Shown piece by piece: positions 26,257 through 34,535 of a DNA stretch of 64,000 bases. The notes under the pieces were generated by a model, which had not been told where the DNA came from, did not search any database, and saw only the letters and a program-made list of their open reading frames with translations. Source of the DNA: Achromobacter agilis. Lineage in GTDB: Bacteria; Pseudomonadota; Gammaproteobacteria; Burkholderiales; Burkholderiaceae_B. How positions within the stretch are numbered: the first letter of the stretch is position 1; each line of letters begins with the position of its first letter. The stretch spans positions 1-64,000 of the forward strand of contig NZ_UFQB01000001.1 in NCBI RefSeq assembly GCF_900496965.1, written 5' to 3'. The translations under genes were made by a program, and so were the position numbers.

Positions 26257-26445
26257 TTGTCTCGCGCTCCATCCGTCATGCTCCGCGCCGTCCGCAGAGG
26301 GCGGGGCGGAATTTTTGGGGGAGGATAGCCCTGCCGGCAGCCTCCGCAACAGCAGTCATTAGCGATGCCGCCATCGCCGTTCGCGATGGCCAGACCGCGC
26401 TTCGCTACAATGGGGCGTCCGTCCGTCTTTTCCGCCCGTCCCGCC

Positions 26446-27336
26446 ATGCGCCTCGATCCCACCTCCCTCAAGCTCTTCATCAGCGTGGTCGAGCAAGGCA
26501 CCATCGCCGCGGCGGCGGAGCACGAACACATTGCCGCGGCCGCCATCAGCAAGCGCATCAGCGAACTGGAAGAGAACCTCAAGATCCGGCTGCTGATCCG
26601 CACCAACAAGGGCATCCGCCCAACCCCCGCCGGCATCGCGCTGTCCACCATGGCGCGGCGCGCCCTGCACGAGCTGGACGAAATATCCGTGCACATGCGG
26701 GACTACTCGCGCGGCCTGCGCGGCTTTATCCGCGTACACGCCAACATCTCCGCCATCACCCAGTTCCTGCCCCAGGACATCAAGCTCTTCCTGAACGACT
26801 ACCCGAACGTCCAGGTGGACCTGGAAGAGAAAATCACCTCGACCATCATCAAGTCGGTGGCCGAGAACGCCGCGGACGTGGGCATTTTCTCGGGCACCGC
26901 TCCTGATCATGACGTGGAGATCTACCCCTACCGCGAAGACACGCTGGCGCTGGTCGTGCCCGCCGACCATCCGCTGCAGGACAGGCCGGGCTTCCGCTTC
27001 GCCGATGCGCTGGAGCACGATTTCGTGGGGCTGCACCGGGGCAGCGCCATCAACCGCGTCCTGTCCAACGCCGCCAGCGACGAAAAGCGCAACATCCAGC
27101 TCAAGGTGCAGGTCACCGGTTTCGACGCGCTGTGCTTCATGGTGAATTCCGGGCTGGGAATCGGCGTGCTGCCGCTGGACATCGCCCGCCGCTACTCGGT
27201 CATGTTCGACATCCGCATCATCCCGCTATCGGAACCCTGGGCCCGGCGCCAAATCCAGATCTGCGTGCGCGCGTTCGACGCCCTGCCCACCGCGGCCAAG
27301 CTTTTCGTGAACCACTTGAGCAAGCGCCAGCCCTGA
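26446..27336 (+). CDS. LysR family transcriptional regulator
   Basis: A 296-residue regulator. ATG 26446 begins MRLDPTSLKLFISVVEQGT, the usual start of the helix-turn-helix domain; an in-frame extension to 26365 is unlikely. The effector domain spans about 90-290. It is divergent from the ALDH-GMC-LIV-CoA-transferase-lyase operon and is the natural candidate for its control. The 189-base intergenic region contains GCGATG/CATCGC repeats near 26363-26390 but no clear LysR box can be assigned. Confidence 0.92.
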   Translation: MRLDPTSLKLFISVVEQGTIAAAAEHEHIAAAAISKRISELEENLKIRLLIRTNKGIRPTPAGIALSTMARRALHELDEISVHMRDYSRGLRGFIRVHANISAITQFLPQDIKLFLNDYPNVQVDLEEKITSTIIKSVAENAADVGIFSGTAPDHDVEIYPYREDTLALVVPADHPLQDRPGFRFADALEHDFVGLHRGSAINRVLSNAASDEKRNIQLKVQVTGFDALCFMVNSGLGIGVLPLDIARRYSVMFDIRIIPLSEPWARRQIQICVRAFDALPTAAKLFVNHLSKRQP

Positions 27337-27351
27337 TTCCCGGGCTGGCGC
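27324..27351. terminator. Bidirectional terminator-like hairpin
   Basis: GCGCCAGCCC (27324-27333) pairs perfectly with GGGCTGGCGC (27342-27351) around an 8-base loop that contains the lysR stop codon. It separates two convergent genes. There is no T run, so it may act by blocking readthrough or RNA decay. Confidence 0.5.
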
Positions 27352-27363
27352 CCGTCCGCGTGC

Positions 27364-28560
27364 CTATTGCTTGAGTTCGTCCGGCTTGATGCCGCGGCTG
27401 ACTTCGTCGTCCACCGTCACCACCTTGCCGTCGATCCAGCGCACCAGGCGGAAGTCCCGATAGGACAGCGCCTCGTGGTTTTCCTTGGAGAATGCCGGTG
27501 CATAGGACTTGATCACGCCATCGACCTTGCCCAGCTTGTCCAGCGCCTGCTGCACTTTCTCGCCGTCCGTGGACTGGGCCTGGGTCATCGCGGCAGCAAG
27601 GATCTTGACCGAGTCGTAGGCGTGCGCCGCGAACACGTAGGTGGGCAGCTTGCCCTCCTTCTTCATGATGGCGTCGTACAGCGCGCGCGATTGCGGCGTA
27701 GAGTCTTCCGTGATGGACGCGGTGAAGATCATCTTCTTGGCCAGTTCCGGGCCCGCGATGCGCAGGAACGGGGGGCTGAGGTTGGCCCAGGAACCCAGCG
27801 TGACCGGGAAGTAATTGATTTTTTCCTGGCTGCGCATCAGGTGGCCGTTGGCGTCGGCCAGCGCATAGACGATGACGGTGTCCGCGCCGGCGGCCTTGAT
27901 CTTGTTCAGCTGCGACGACATATCCGTGTCTTTCGGACCGAACTTCTCGTTGGCCACGGGTGTGATTCCGTATAGGCCCAGCACGTGCGCGGCGTCCTTC
28001 GCGCCCTGCTGGCCGTAGCCGGTGGTGTCGGCAATGATGGCGACCTTCTTGTTCTTGGTCGCCTTGGCCGCATAGGCAGCCAGCAGCGTGATCTGGTCCA
28101 GGTCGCGCATGGACACGCGGAATATGTAGTTCGCCGGTTCCTTGCTGTAGCGGTTGGTGATCTCGGTGGCGGTGGCGGACGGGGAAATCGTCGGCACCTT
28201 CTTTTGCTGCACGATGTGCAGCCAGGCCAGCATGTTGCCCGAATTCACGCCGCCCAGCATGGCCGCGACCTTCTCGTTGTCCACCAATTCATTGGCGTTC
28301 TGGATGGACTTGGGCGGCGAGCCCACGTCATCGCGCGGCACGATGACCAGCTTGCGCCCCAGGACGCCGCCGGCCGCGTTGATCTCCTCGGCGGCCTGCC
28401 TGGCCCCCGACAGCGCCGACACGCCGAAGTCGGCCGAACCGCTGGCGGACATGTCGCTGTTGTAGCCGATCTTGATGTCGGCCTGCGCCCACGCGCCCTG
28501 GGCCATGGCCGCGAACGCGGCCGCGCAGGCGATGCGGGAAAGCTGCTTCTGCATTTTCAT
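27364..28560 (-). CDS. LIV-type ABC substrate-binding protein, orphan paralogue 2
   Basis: A 398-residue periplasmic receptor with a signal peptide ending near AWAQA (about 26). The mature sequence begins DIKIGYNSDMSASGSADFG and follows paralogue 1 closely to the end. Most differences are conservative, suggesting recent duplication and possible sharing of the same LivHMGF membrane complex. It has no permease or ATPase genes of its own. It is the last gene after E2 on the same strand, 116 bases on, so it may be expressed with the E1/E2/SDR operon and import a related substrate. Confidence 0.9.
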   Translation of the reverse strand: MKMQKQLSRIACAAAFAAMAQGAWAQADIKIGYNSDMSASGSADFGVSALSGARQAAEEINAAGGVLGRKLVIVPRDDVGSPPKSIQNANELVDNEKVAAMLGGVNSGNMLAWLHIVQQKKVPTISPSATATEITNRYSKEPANYIFRVSMRDLDQITLLAAYAAKATKNKKVAIIADTTGYGQQGAKDAAHVLGLYGITPVANEKFGPKDTDMSSQLNKIKAAGADTVIVYALADANGHLMRSQEKINYFPVTLGSWANLSPPFLRIAGPELAKKMIFTASITEDSTPQSRALYDAIMKKEGKLPTYVFAAHAYDSVKILAAAMTQAQSTDGEKVQQALDKLGKVDGVIKSYAPAFSKENHEALSYRDFRLVRWIDGKVVTVDDEVSRGIKPDELKQ

Positions 28561-28676
28561 TCCTTTGTCTCCAGACTTTAAGTAATGGTGCTTCGTCTTG
28601 CCGCCGTCGGTCTGTACGCCGTTCGCGGTCCACTTTTCCCGATGCCGTGGACGCCTCCTGGAACTCGCCCAGGACG

Positions 28677-29912
28677 CTAGAGAATCAGCTCGATCGGATT
28701 CTCCAGCAGCTGCTTTACGGCCTTCAGGAATTGCGCGCCCACCGCGCCGTCCACCACCCGGTGGTCGGCCGACAGGGTCAGGCTCATGACATGGCCGATC
28801 CGGATCTCGTCTCCGTCGACCACAGGCTGCCGGGTCACCGCGCCCGCCGCCAGGATGGCGCTTTGCGGCGGGTTGATGATGGCGGCGAATTCACGCACAC
28901 CATGCATGCCCAGATTCGACAGCGTCAGGCTTCCGCCTTCGTATTGTTCGGGGCGCAGCCTGCCGCGGCGCGCCTGTTCGGCGAGCTGCGAAATCTCGGC
29001 GGAGATCTCACGCAGGGATTTCCTGTCGGCATTGCGCACAATGGGCGTGATCAGGCCGGATTCCAGCGCGACGGCGATGCTCAGATCCACCTGGGCGAGC
29101 TGCACGATGCCTTCGTCCGTCCACTGCGCATTGATGGCCGGGGCCTGCCTGGCCGCGCGCGCCACCGCCATGGCCAGCAAATCGTTCAGCGAATGGCGCA
29201 CGGGCTCGGGCGCGGCTTCGCCACGTGCGTTCAACGCGGCGCGGGCCGCCATGAGGGCGTCCATGCGGCAATCCACCGTCAGGTAGAAATGCGGCACCTG
29301 CTGCTTGGATTGGACAAGCCGGCGCGCGATGGTGGCGCGCATGGGCGTGTGCGGCCGCAGCGCCGCGTCCGCGGGAATAGGAACGGCGGGCGCCGCCACG
29401 GGCATTGCCGGCGGCGACCCGGCCGCCTGTTCGATATCCACTCTTACGATGCGGCCGCTCGGGCCGCTGCCGGCAAGCGCGTGCAGGTCCACGCCTAGCG
29501 TGCGCGCGAGGCGCCGCGCGGAAGGGCTGGCGAAAAGGCGATGCGCGGCCAGGCCGTGCCCTGCCTGCGGCTTCGCGCTGACGGACGGCGCCGCTGGCGC
29601 GGCCGCGGGCATGGCGGCCGGTGCGGGCGCAGGTGCGGCCGGCGGGACACCGGCCTCGACGGCCGCGCCGCGCTCGGGCTGCAAGGTGGCGATGACGCCG
29701 CCCACGGGCACTTCGGTATCGCCTGCCGGCACATGGATGCGATGCAGGATGCCGCTGTCCAGCGCTTCGAGTTCAATGACGGCCTTGTCCGTTTCGATCT
29801 CGGCCAGGATATCGCCGACCTTGACCGCGTCGCCGGATTGCTTCAACCACTGCAGGATCTTGCCTTGCGTCGTGCCCGCGCCGATGGCGGGCATCACGAC
29901 CTCGATATCCAT
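28677..29912 (-). CDS. 2-oxoacid/acetoin dehydrogenase E2 (dihydrolipoamide acyltransferase)
   Basis: A 411-residue E2 subunit. The lipoyl domain (about 1-78) has the lipoylated Lys in [11 protein letters not shown]. An Ala/Pro-rich linker follows, then a peripheral-subunit-binding domain (about 125-165, [16 protein letters not shown]). The catalytic domain (about 185-411) ends with the active-site motif [17 protein letters not shown]. It should pass an acyl group from E1 to CoA. The matching E1 is two genes upstream. No E3 gene is in the window, so lipoamide dehydrogenase must be shared from elsewhere. Confidence 0.93.
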   Translation of the reverse strand: MDIEVVMPAIGAGTTQGKILQWLKQSGDAVKVGDILAEIETDKAVIELEALDSGILHRIHVPAGDTEVPVGGVIATLQPERGAAVEAGVPPAAPAPAPAAMPAAAPAAPSVSAKPQAGHGLAAHRLFASPSARRLARTLGVDLHALAGSGPSGRIVRVDIEQAAGSPPAMPVAAPAVPIPADAALRPHTPMRATIARRLVQSKQQVPHFYLTVDCRMDALMAARAALNARGEAAPEPVRHSLNDLLAMAVARAARQAPAINAQWTDEGIVQLAQVDLSIAVALESGLITPIVRNADRKSLREISAEISQLAEQARRGRLRPEQYEGGSLTLSNLGMHGVREFAAIINPPQSAILAAGAVTRQPVVDGDEIRIGHVMSLTLSADHRVVDGAVGAQFLKAVKQLLENPIELIL

Positions 29913-29924
29913 GTCTGACTCGCT

Positions 29925-30626
29925 TTATGTGTTGGCCAAATTGCCTGTCTTCTCGATGTACAGGGCGGCGTCCGAGATGTCTGCCACGATTGCGGCGCGC
30001 GCCCCCTCGGCGTCGCGGCGCGCCAGGGCATCCAGCAGCGCAGCGTGATGGCTGAACGACTCCCAGTTCTCCGACTTGCGGTCCTTGCTGCCCATGCTCA
30101 GCGAGAACAGCGGCGCGATCTGCAGCCAGATGTTCTCGATCATGCCCACCAGCAGCGGCATGCCCGCCGCTTCATACAACGTGAAATGCAGGTTGCGGTT
30201 GGCCTCGATGGTCTTCAGGGTGTCGATCTTTGCCTTGTGCCCCAGCCTGTCGAACTCGTCGGCGTAGTGCCGAATGCGCGCGACCGTCTCGTCCGTCATG
30301 ATCTTGGCGGCTTCGGCCGCCGCGAAGCCTTCCATGCAGCAACGGATGCGCACGATCTCGCGGAACTTCGGCAGACCCGGCTTGGGCACGCGCAGGCCTC
30401 GGCTGGGCAGCATTTCCAGCGCGCCCTCCGCGACCAGCTTGTTCACCGCCTCGCGCACGGGCATCGGGCTGGTGTTGAGCACGGCCGCCAGGCCGCGCAG
30501 GGTCACCTTTTCGCCGGGAGGAACCGCCCCGCTCATCAGAAGCTCGCGGGTCTTCAGGTAGATCTGGTCCGCGACCGTAATGCGTTCCTGCTTGTCGAGC
30601 AGGCCTTCCAGTATGCTGTTGTCCAT
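29925..30626 (-). CDS. GntR family regulator, FCD domain
   Basis: A 233-residue regulator with an N-terminal winged helix (about 15-80: [20 protein letters not shown] and [19 protein letters not shown]). An all-helical FCD ligand-binding domain follows (about 95-225). FCD proteins usually sense small carboxylates. It is embedded between the SDR and E2 genes, an arrangement typical of a local repressor. The TGTGATCACA site at 34381, upstream of the first gene of the operon, is a good candidate target. Confidence 0.92.
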   Translation of the reverse strand: MDNSILEGLLDKQERITVADQIYLKTRELLMSGAVPPGEKVTLRGLAAVLNTSPMPVREAVNKLVAEGALEMLPSRGLRVPKPGLPKFREIVRIRCCMEGFAAAEAAKIMTDETVARIRHYADEFDRLGHKAKIDTLKTIEANRNLHFTLYEAAGMPLLVGMIENIWLQIAPLFSLSMGSKDRKSENWESFSHHAALLDALARRDAEGARAAIVADISDAALYIEKTGNLANT

Positions 30627-30632
30627 ATCGTC

Positions 30633-31355
30633 TCAATTCATATAGACGCCACCGTTCACATCCAGGGTGGCGCCGCAGATGTAGCTCGCGCCATCGGAAC
30701 AGAGAAAGGCGATGGGCAAGGCGATTTCGCGCGGCTGCGCCATGCGCCGCAGCGGAATTCTATTCGCATCGAAAGCCTGCCCCTGCGTCATGCCCGTTTC
30801 CGTCGCGCCGGGCGCAACGCTGTTGACGGTGACGCCCGAATCGGCCGCCCGGCGGGCCAGCCATTTGACGAAGGCGTGCGTGCCGCCCTTGGCCGCGACG
30901 TAGTGCGGGCTGGCCGCCAATCCGCCCATGCGCGCCGCGACGGAAGACACCAAGACCATGCGACCCGCGCCTTGCGCGCTCATCTTCGCCAGGGCGGCGC
31001 GCGTCAGGTGCATGAGGCCGAGCAGGTTGATATCGATGACCCGGTGGAACACCTCGTCCCAGCCTGCCTCGTTCCAGTCGTCCCACGGGCAGTACCCCGC
31101 GTTGGCCACCAGCGCGTCCAGGCGGTCGATGCCAGCCACGGCCGCTTCGGCGGCGGCCCGGTCGGCGACGTCGAACGCAATGGCGCGCGCCGGCATGCCG
31201 CGCTCGCTCAGCTGCTGCGCCAATTCCCGCGGCGCCTGCCGGTCCGCCAGCACCAGCGAGGCGCCCTGCTCGCCGCAAACCGCGGCGGTGGCGCGGCCGA
31301 TGCCGCCGGCCGCGCCGGTAATCAGTACCGTCTTTCCTTCAAGCGCGCGCGGCAT
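30633..31355 (-). CDS. SDR family oxidoreductase
   Basis: A 240-residue short-chain dehydrogenase. The NAD(P) motif TGAAGGIG (about 13-20), NAG (about 85-87), catalytic Ser in VSSVAA and YVAAK (Tyr-x3-Lys) are all present. It begins inside the last 17 bases of the fused E1 gene and is followed within 10 bases by the GntR gene. It probably makes or uses the hydroxy form of the dehydrogenase substrate. A second SDR lies at the head of the operon, so a diol-to-hydroxyketone route is possible. Confidence 0.9.
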   Translation of the reverse strand: MPRALEGKTVLITGAAGGIGRATAAVCGEQGASLVLADRQAPRELAQQLSERGMPARAIAFDVADRAAAEAAVAGIDRLDALVANAGYCPWDDWNEAGWDEVFHRVIDINLLGLMHLTRAALAKMSAQGAGRMVLVSSVAARMGGLAASPHYVAAKGGTHAFVKWLARRAADSGVTVNSVAPGATETGMTQGQAFDANRIPLRRMAQPREIALPIAFLCSDGASYICGATLDVNGGVYMN

Positions 31356-33549
31356 GGGCGTCTCCCGTGGGTGTGGCCGACAACGCGCTGTCGGCCAGCA
31401 TGTCCTGGATCAACGTACGGACGTCGTCTTCGCCCGCCAGCGCGGCGCGCTCCAGCGCCTGCGACACGACGGGCGGCGCCCAGCGGCCCGTGACGCGCTT
31501 AACCGGCTGGTCCAGGTAGTCGAAGTAGCGGCGCTGGATCTCGTCGGCGATCAGCGCGCCCAGGCTCGCGCCCCGCGTGGTCTGCTCGACGATCGCGACG
31601 CGGCCCGTCTTCATGACGGAGCGGCCGATGGTGTCGTAGTCGATATCGCGCTGCGACAGCGTGCGCAGGTCGATCACGTCCGCGCGCACGCCGGCCTCCT
31701 CCACCAGGCGGCAGCACTCGTCCACCATGGTCAGGGTCGTTAGCAGCGTGATCTGGTCGCCCTCGCGCACGCGCTTGGCGCGGCCGATGGGAATGTAATA
31801 GTCCAGGTCCTTGGGAACCGGCGTCTTGCGCTGGTGCAGTTGCTGCGGCTCGATGACCAGCACCGGATCCTTGCAGCGCAGCGCCGAATTCATCAGGCCC
31901 ACGTAGTCGAAGGCATTGGACGGCGCCACGATGCGCCAGCCCGGGAACAGGGCGAACACGCCCGCCGGATCCATCGAGTGCTGCGAACCGTAGCCTTCCG
32001 GACCCGGGATGCGGGTGCGCAGCACCAGCGGCACGCTGGCCGTGCCGTTGAACAAATGCCGGATCTTGCCCGCCTGGTTCAACAACTGATCGCCCGCGAC
32101 CAGGAAGAAATCGCTGTACATCAATTCGACCACGGGCTTCAGGCCCGAGAGCGCCGCGCCGGTGGCCAGGCCGCAGAAGCCGTTCTCCGTGATGGGCGTG
32201 TTGACCAGCCTGCCGGCAAACCTGTCGGTCAGGCCGCGGGTGGCGCCCACCGTGCCTCCGCCCATGTTGGCGACGTCCTCGCCGAACACGTAGATGTCCT
32301 CGTCCTCGGCCATGCGCGCCCCCATGGCGCGCGCAATGGCCTCGATATAAGACAGGGGCTCCATGTCCTCGGCGGCGTAGTCTTCGGCTTCGGCATAGCG
32401 CACGCCGTCGAATTCCGCCATGTCGCTCGCCAGGTGCTGGTCCACGGTGGCGGCGGCGGGCCACAGTTCAGCGCGGATGCGGGCCGACGAGCCCGACCCT
32501 TCCACGCAGGACGCGGCGGCCGCGTCCACCGCGTCGGTCACGGCGGCGTCGATGGCGGCCAGTTCGCCGGCATCGAGAATGCCGCGCGCCGGCAGCTCGC
32601 GCTGCAGGAACAGCCAGGGGTCGCGCGCCTTCCAGGCATTTTCCTCGTCACGCGTGCGGTAGCCGAACGCGCTACCCGGAATCGACGAACTCTGGTGGTA
32701 GTAGCGATAGACCTCGGCCAGGATGAAGGCCGGCCGCCCCTCGCGGGCGATGTGTTCGCGCGCCCAGCGCGCGGCCAGCCAGACCGCGAACGGATTCATG
32801 CCGTCCACCTTGACCGCGGCGATGCCGTGGCCCTGCGGCCGGGTCAGCAGCTCGGTCTGGAACGTGGATTGCTCCACGCTCATGGAAACGGCGTACTTAT
32901 TGTTTTCCAGGAAGAAGATCATGGGCAGGCCGTACAGGGCCGCCAGGTTCATGGCCTCGTGCGTGGCGCCCTGATGCACCGCGCCGTCGCCAAAAAACGT
33001 GACCATCGCCCTGCCCGAGCCGCGCTGCTTCTCCGCGAACGCGTGCCCGCAAGCGATGGGTATGCCGCCTGCCACGATGGCATTGGTGCCCATGATGCCC
33101 AGGTCGGCGCGGCGCAGGTGCATGGAACCGCCGCGCCCCCCGGTCCAGCCGTCTTTCAGGCCGAGGATTTCGTGCATCAGGCCCTGGATCTCCTGCCGCA
33201 TGCGCAGCGTCAACCCGGCGGCGGACGGATCCAGGTCGTCGTCATACAGCGCATTGACGGCCTTGGCGATGCACTGATGATGCGCGCGGTGCGTGCCGTT
33301 CATCAGCGTGTCGACGGGCAGCGCCGCGATGCAGCCGGCCGCCGCGCCCTCTTGCCCGATACTGGAATGCGCCGGCCCGTGCACCAGGTTCAGCTTGTCC
33401 AGCTGCAGGATCTTTTCCTCGAAACGGCGCGCCACCAGGAACAGCGTCGTCAGCCGCAGCGCCTCGGCGCGCGTCAGCAGCGCCCAATCGCTTTCCTGCA
33501 CCGCCAGCGTGTGCACCGGCGTCTTCTGTTCGAGTTCCTCGAATTGCAT
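31339..33549 (-). CDS. Fused E1 alpha-beta thiamine-diphosphate dehydrogenase
   Basis: A 736-residue protein carrying both E1 subunits in one chain. The alpha part (about 1-350) has the ThDP motif GDGAVHQG ... ENNKYAVS (about 185-225). The beta part (about 395-720) starts near MEPLSYIEAIARAMGARMAED and contains ITENGFCGLATGAALSGLKP. It should decarboxylate or cleave a 2-oxoacid or acetoin-like ketol and load the acyl group on E2. The AcoA/AcoB and branched-chain E1 families are both plausible; the linked SDRs favour a ketol. The fusion is in frame with no sign of sequence error. Confidence 0.92.
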   Translation of the reverse strand: MQFEELEQKTPVHTLAVQESDWALLTRAEALRLTTLFLVARRFEEKILQLDKLNLVHGPAHSSIGQEGAAAGCIAALPVDTLMNGTHRAHHQCIAKAVNALYDDDLDPSAAGLTLRMRQEIQGLMHEILGLKDGWTGGRGGSMHLRRADLGIMGTNAIVAGGIPIACGHAFAEKQRGSGRAMVTFFGDGAVHQGATHEAMNLAALYGLPMIFFLENNKYAVSMSVEQSTFQTELLTRPQGHGIAAVKVDGMNPFAVWLAARWAREHIAREGRPAFILAEVYRYYHQSSSIPGSAFGYRTRDEENAWKARDPWLFLQRELPARGILDAGELAAIDAAVTDAVDAAAASCVEGSGSSARIRAELWPAAATVDQHLASDMAEFDGVRYAEAEDYAAEDMEPLSYIEAIARAMGARMAEDEDIYVFGEDVANMGGGTVGATRGLTDRFAGRLVNTPITENGFCGLATGAALSGLKPVVELMYSDFFLVAGDQLLNQAGKIRHLFNGTASVPLVLRTRIPGPEGYGSQHSMDPAGVFALFPGWRIVAPSNAFDYVGLMNSALRCKDPVLVIEPQQLHQRKTPVPKDLDYYIPIGRAKRVREGDQITLLTTLTMVDECCRLVEEAGVRADVIDLRTLSQRDIDYDTIGRSVMKTGRVAIVEQTTRGASLGALIADEIQRRYFDYLDQPVKRVTGRWAPPVVSQALERAALAGEDDVRTLIQDMLADSALSATPTGDAHAARA

Positions 33550-33577
33550 GCTGTCCCCTTGTTGGTTCCGGCCGCGC

Positions 33578-34351
33578 TCAGATGTGCGCGGTGACGCCGC
33601 CGTCCACGACCAAGCTCGCGCCGGTCACGAAGTCGGACGCAGGACTGGCCAGGAACAGGGCCGGGCCGACCAGGTCCTCCGGTTCGCCCCAGCGCCCCAT
33701 GGGCGTGGTGGCCACGACGCGCTCCGCATGCCCGGGAATATCCACCCGCGCCTGGCGCGACAGCGCGGTATCGATCCAGCCGGGCTGGATCACGTTGACC
33801 GCGATGCCGTCGGCCGCCCATGCGCAGGCCAGCGAGCGGGTAAGTTGCAGGACCCCGCCCTTGCTGGCCGAGTACGCCGCCGTCACGGCGTTGGATGCCA
33901 GCGCCAGGATGGAGCCGATGTTGATGATCTTGCCTTTGCCTCGCGCCTGCATCGGCGCATGCACGGCCTGGCACATGTTGAAGCTGCCCTTCAGGTTGAT
34001 GTCGACGATGCGGTCCCAGACCTCTTCGGCATACAGCTCGGGGCGCATGCGGGTATTGACGCCGGCGCAGTTCACCAGCACGTCCACCCCGCCGAACTCG
34101 GCCACCGCCTCGGCCACTACCGCTGCGCAGGCGCCACGGTCTTCGACCTGCAGCGCGTAGCTTCCGGTCTTTGCGCCGGATCCGCGCAGCTCGGACGCCA
34201 GCGCGTCCAGCTTTTCCCCCGCCAGGTCGGTCAGCACCAGGGTTGCGCCTGCCCGGGCAAAAGCCCGGCTGAGCGCGGCGCCGATGCCGCCTGCCGCACC
34301 GGTGATCAAAACGACCTTGTCTCGGATATCGAAGTGTTCTTGTTGGGCCAT
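33578..34351 (-). CDS. SDR family oxidoreductase
   Basis: A 257-residue short-chain dehydrogenase with TGAAGGIGAAL (about 17-27), NCAG, an IGS serine motif and YSASK. It is the first gene of the E1/SDR/GntR/E2 operon, 28 bases before the E1 gene. Substrate is unknown; the family commonly interconverts hydroxy and keto groups. The palindrome TGTGATCACA lies 29 bases upstream of the start. Confidence 0.9.
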   Translation of the reverse strand: MAQQEHFDIRDKVVLITGAAGGIGAALSRAFARAGATLVLTDLAGEKLDALASELRGSGAKTGSYALQVEDRGACAAVVAEAVAEFGGVDVLVNCAGVNTRMRPELYAEEVWDRIVDINLKGSFNMCQAVHAPMQARGKGKIINIGSILALASNAVTAAYSASKGGVLQLTRSLACAWAADGIAVNVIQPGWIDTALSRQARVDIPGHAERVVATTPMGRWGEPEDLVGPALFLASPASDFVTGASLVVDGGVTAHI

Positions 34352-34380
34352 ACCGTGTCCGTCTTCTGCAATTTTTGATA

Positions 34381-34390
34381 TGTGATCACA
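34381..34390. promoter_or_regulatory. Candidate FCD/GntR operator TGTGATCACA
   Basis: A perfect 10-bp palindrome within an AT-rich segment, just upstream of the first SDR gene. The GT-N4-AC core fits GntR/FCD operator patterns. It is not a normal CRP site because the halves have no 6-base spacer. The embedded GntR gene at 29925 is the likely binder. Confidence 0.5.
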
Positions 34391-34459
34391 AATTTCATTC
34401 TAGGAATGGACAGGGGAACACGTCAACAGCGGCCATATCGGGGTCTACCCGTAGAACGG

Positions 34460-34496
34460 AAAAATGGCGGGACGGGATCCTTCCCGTTCCCGCCAT
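34460..34496 (-). terminator. Rho-independent terminator of the ZnuD gene
   Basis: On the minus strand a 14-bp stem with one bulge (ATGGCGGGAACGGGA with TCCCGTCCCGCCAT) is followed by five T. It lies 40 bases after the znuD stop codon. This is one of the clearest terminators in the window. Confidence 0.85.
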
Positions 34497-34535
34497 CGCG
34501 GAATCGTCCGGGCCGCCGGCGGCGGCCGGGCGTTT

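Noticed and set aside
31339-33549. Fused E1 as a frameshift or sequencing artefact
   Set aside because: Both halves are full length and in one uninterrupted frame with a plausible linker.
34381-34390. CRP binding site TGTGATCACA
   Set aside because: A CRP site needs six bases between TGTGA and TCACA; here the halves overlap in a 10-base palindrome.
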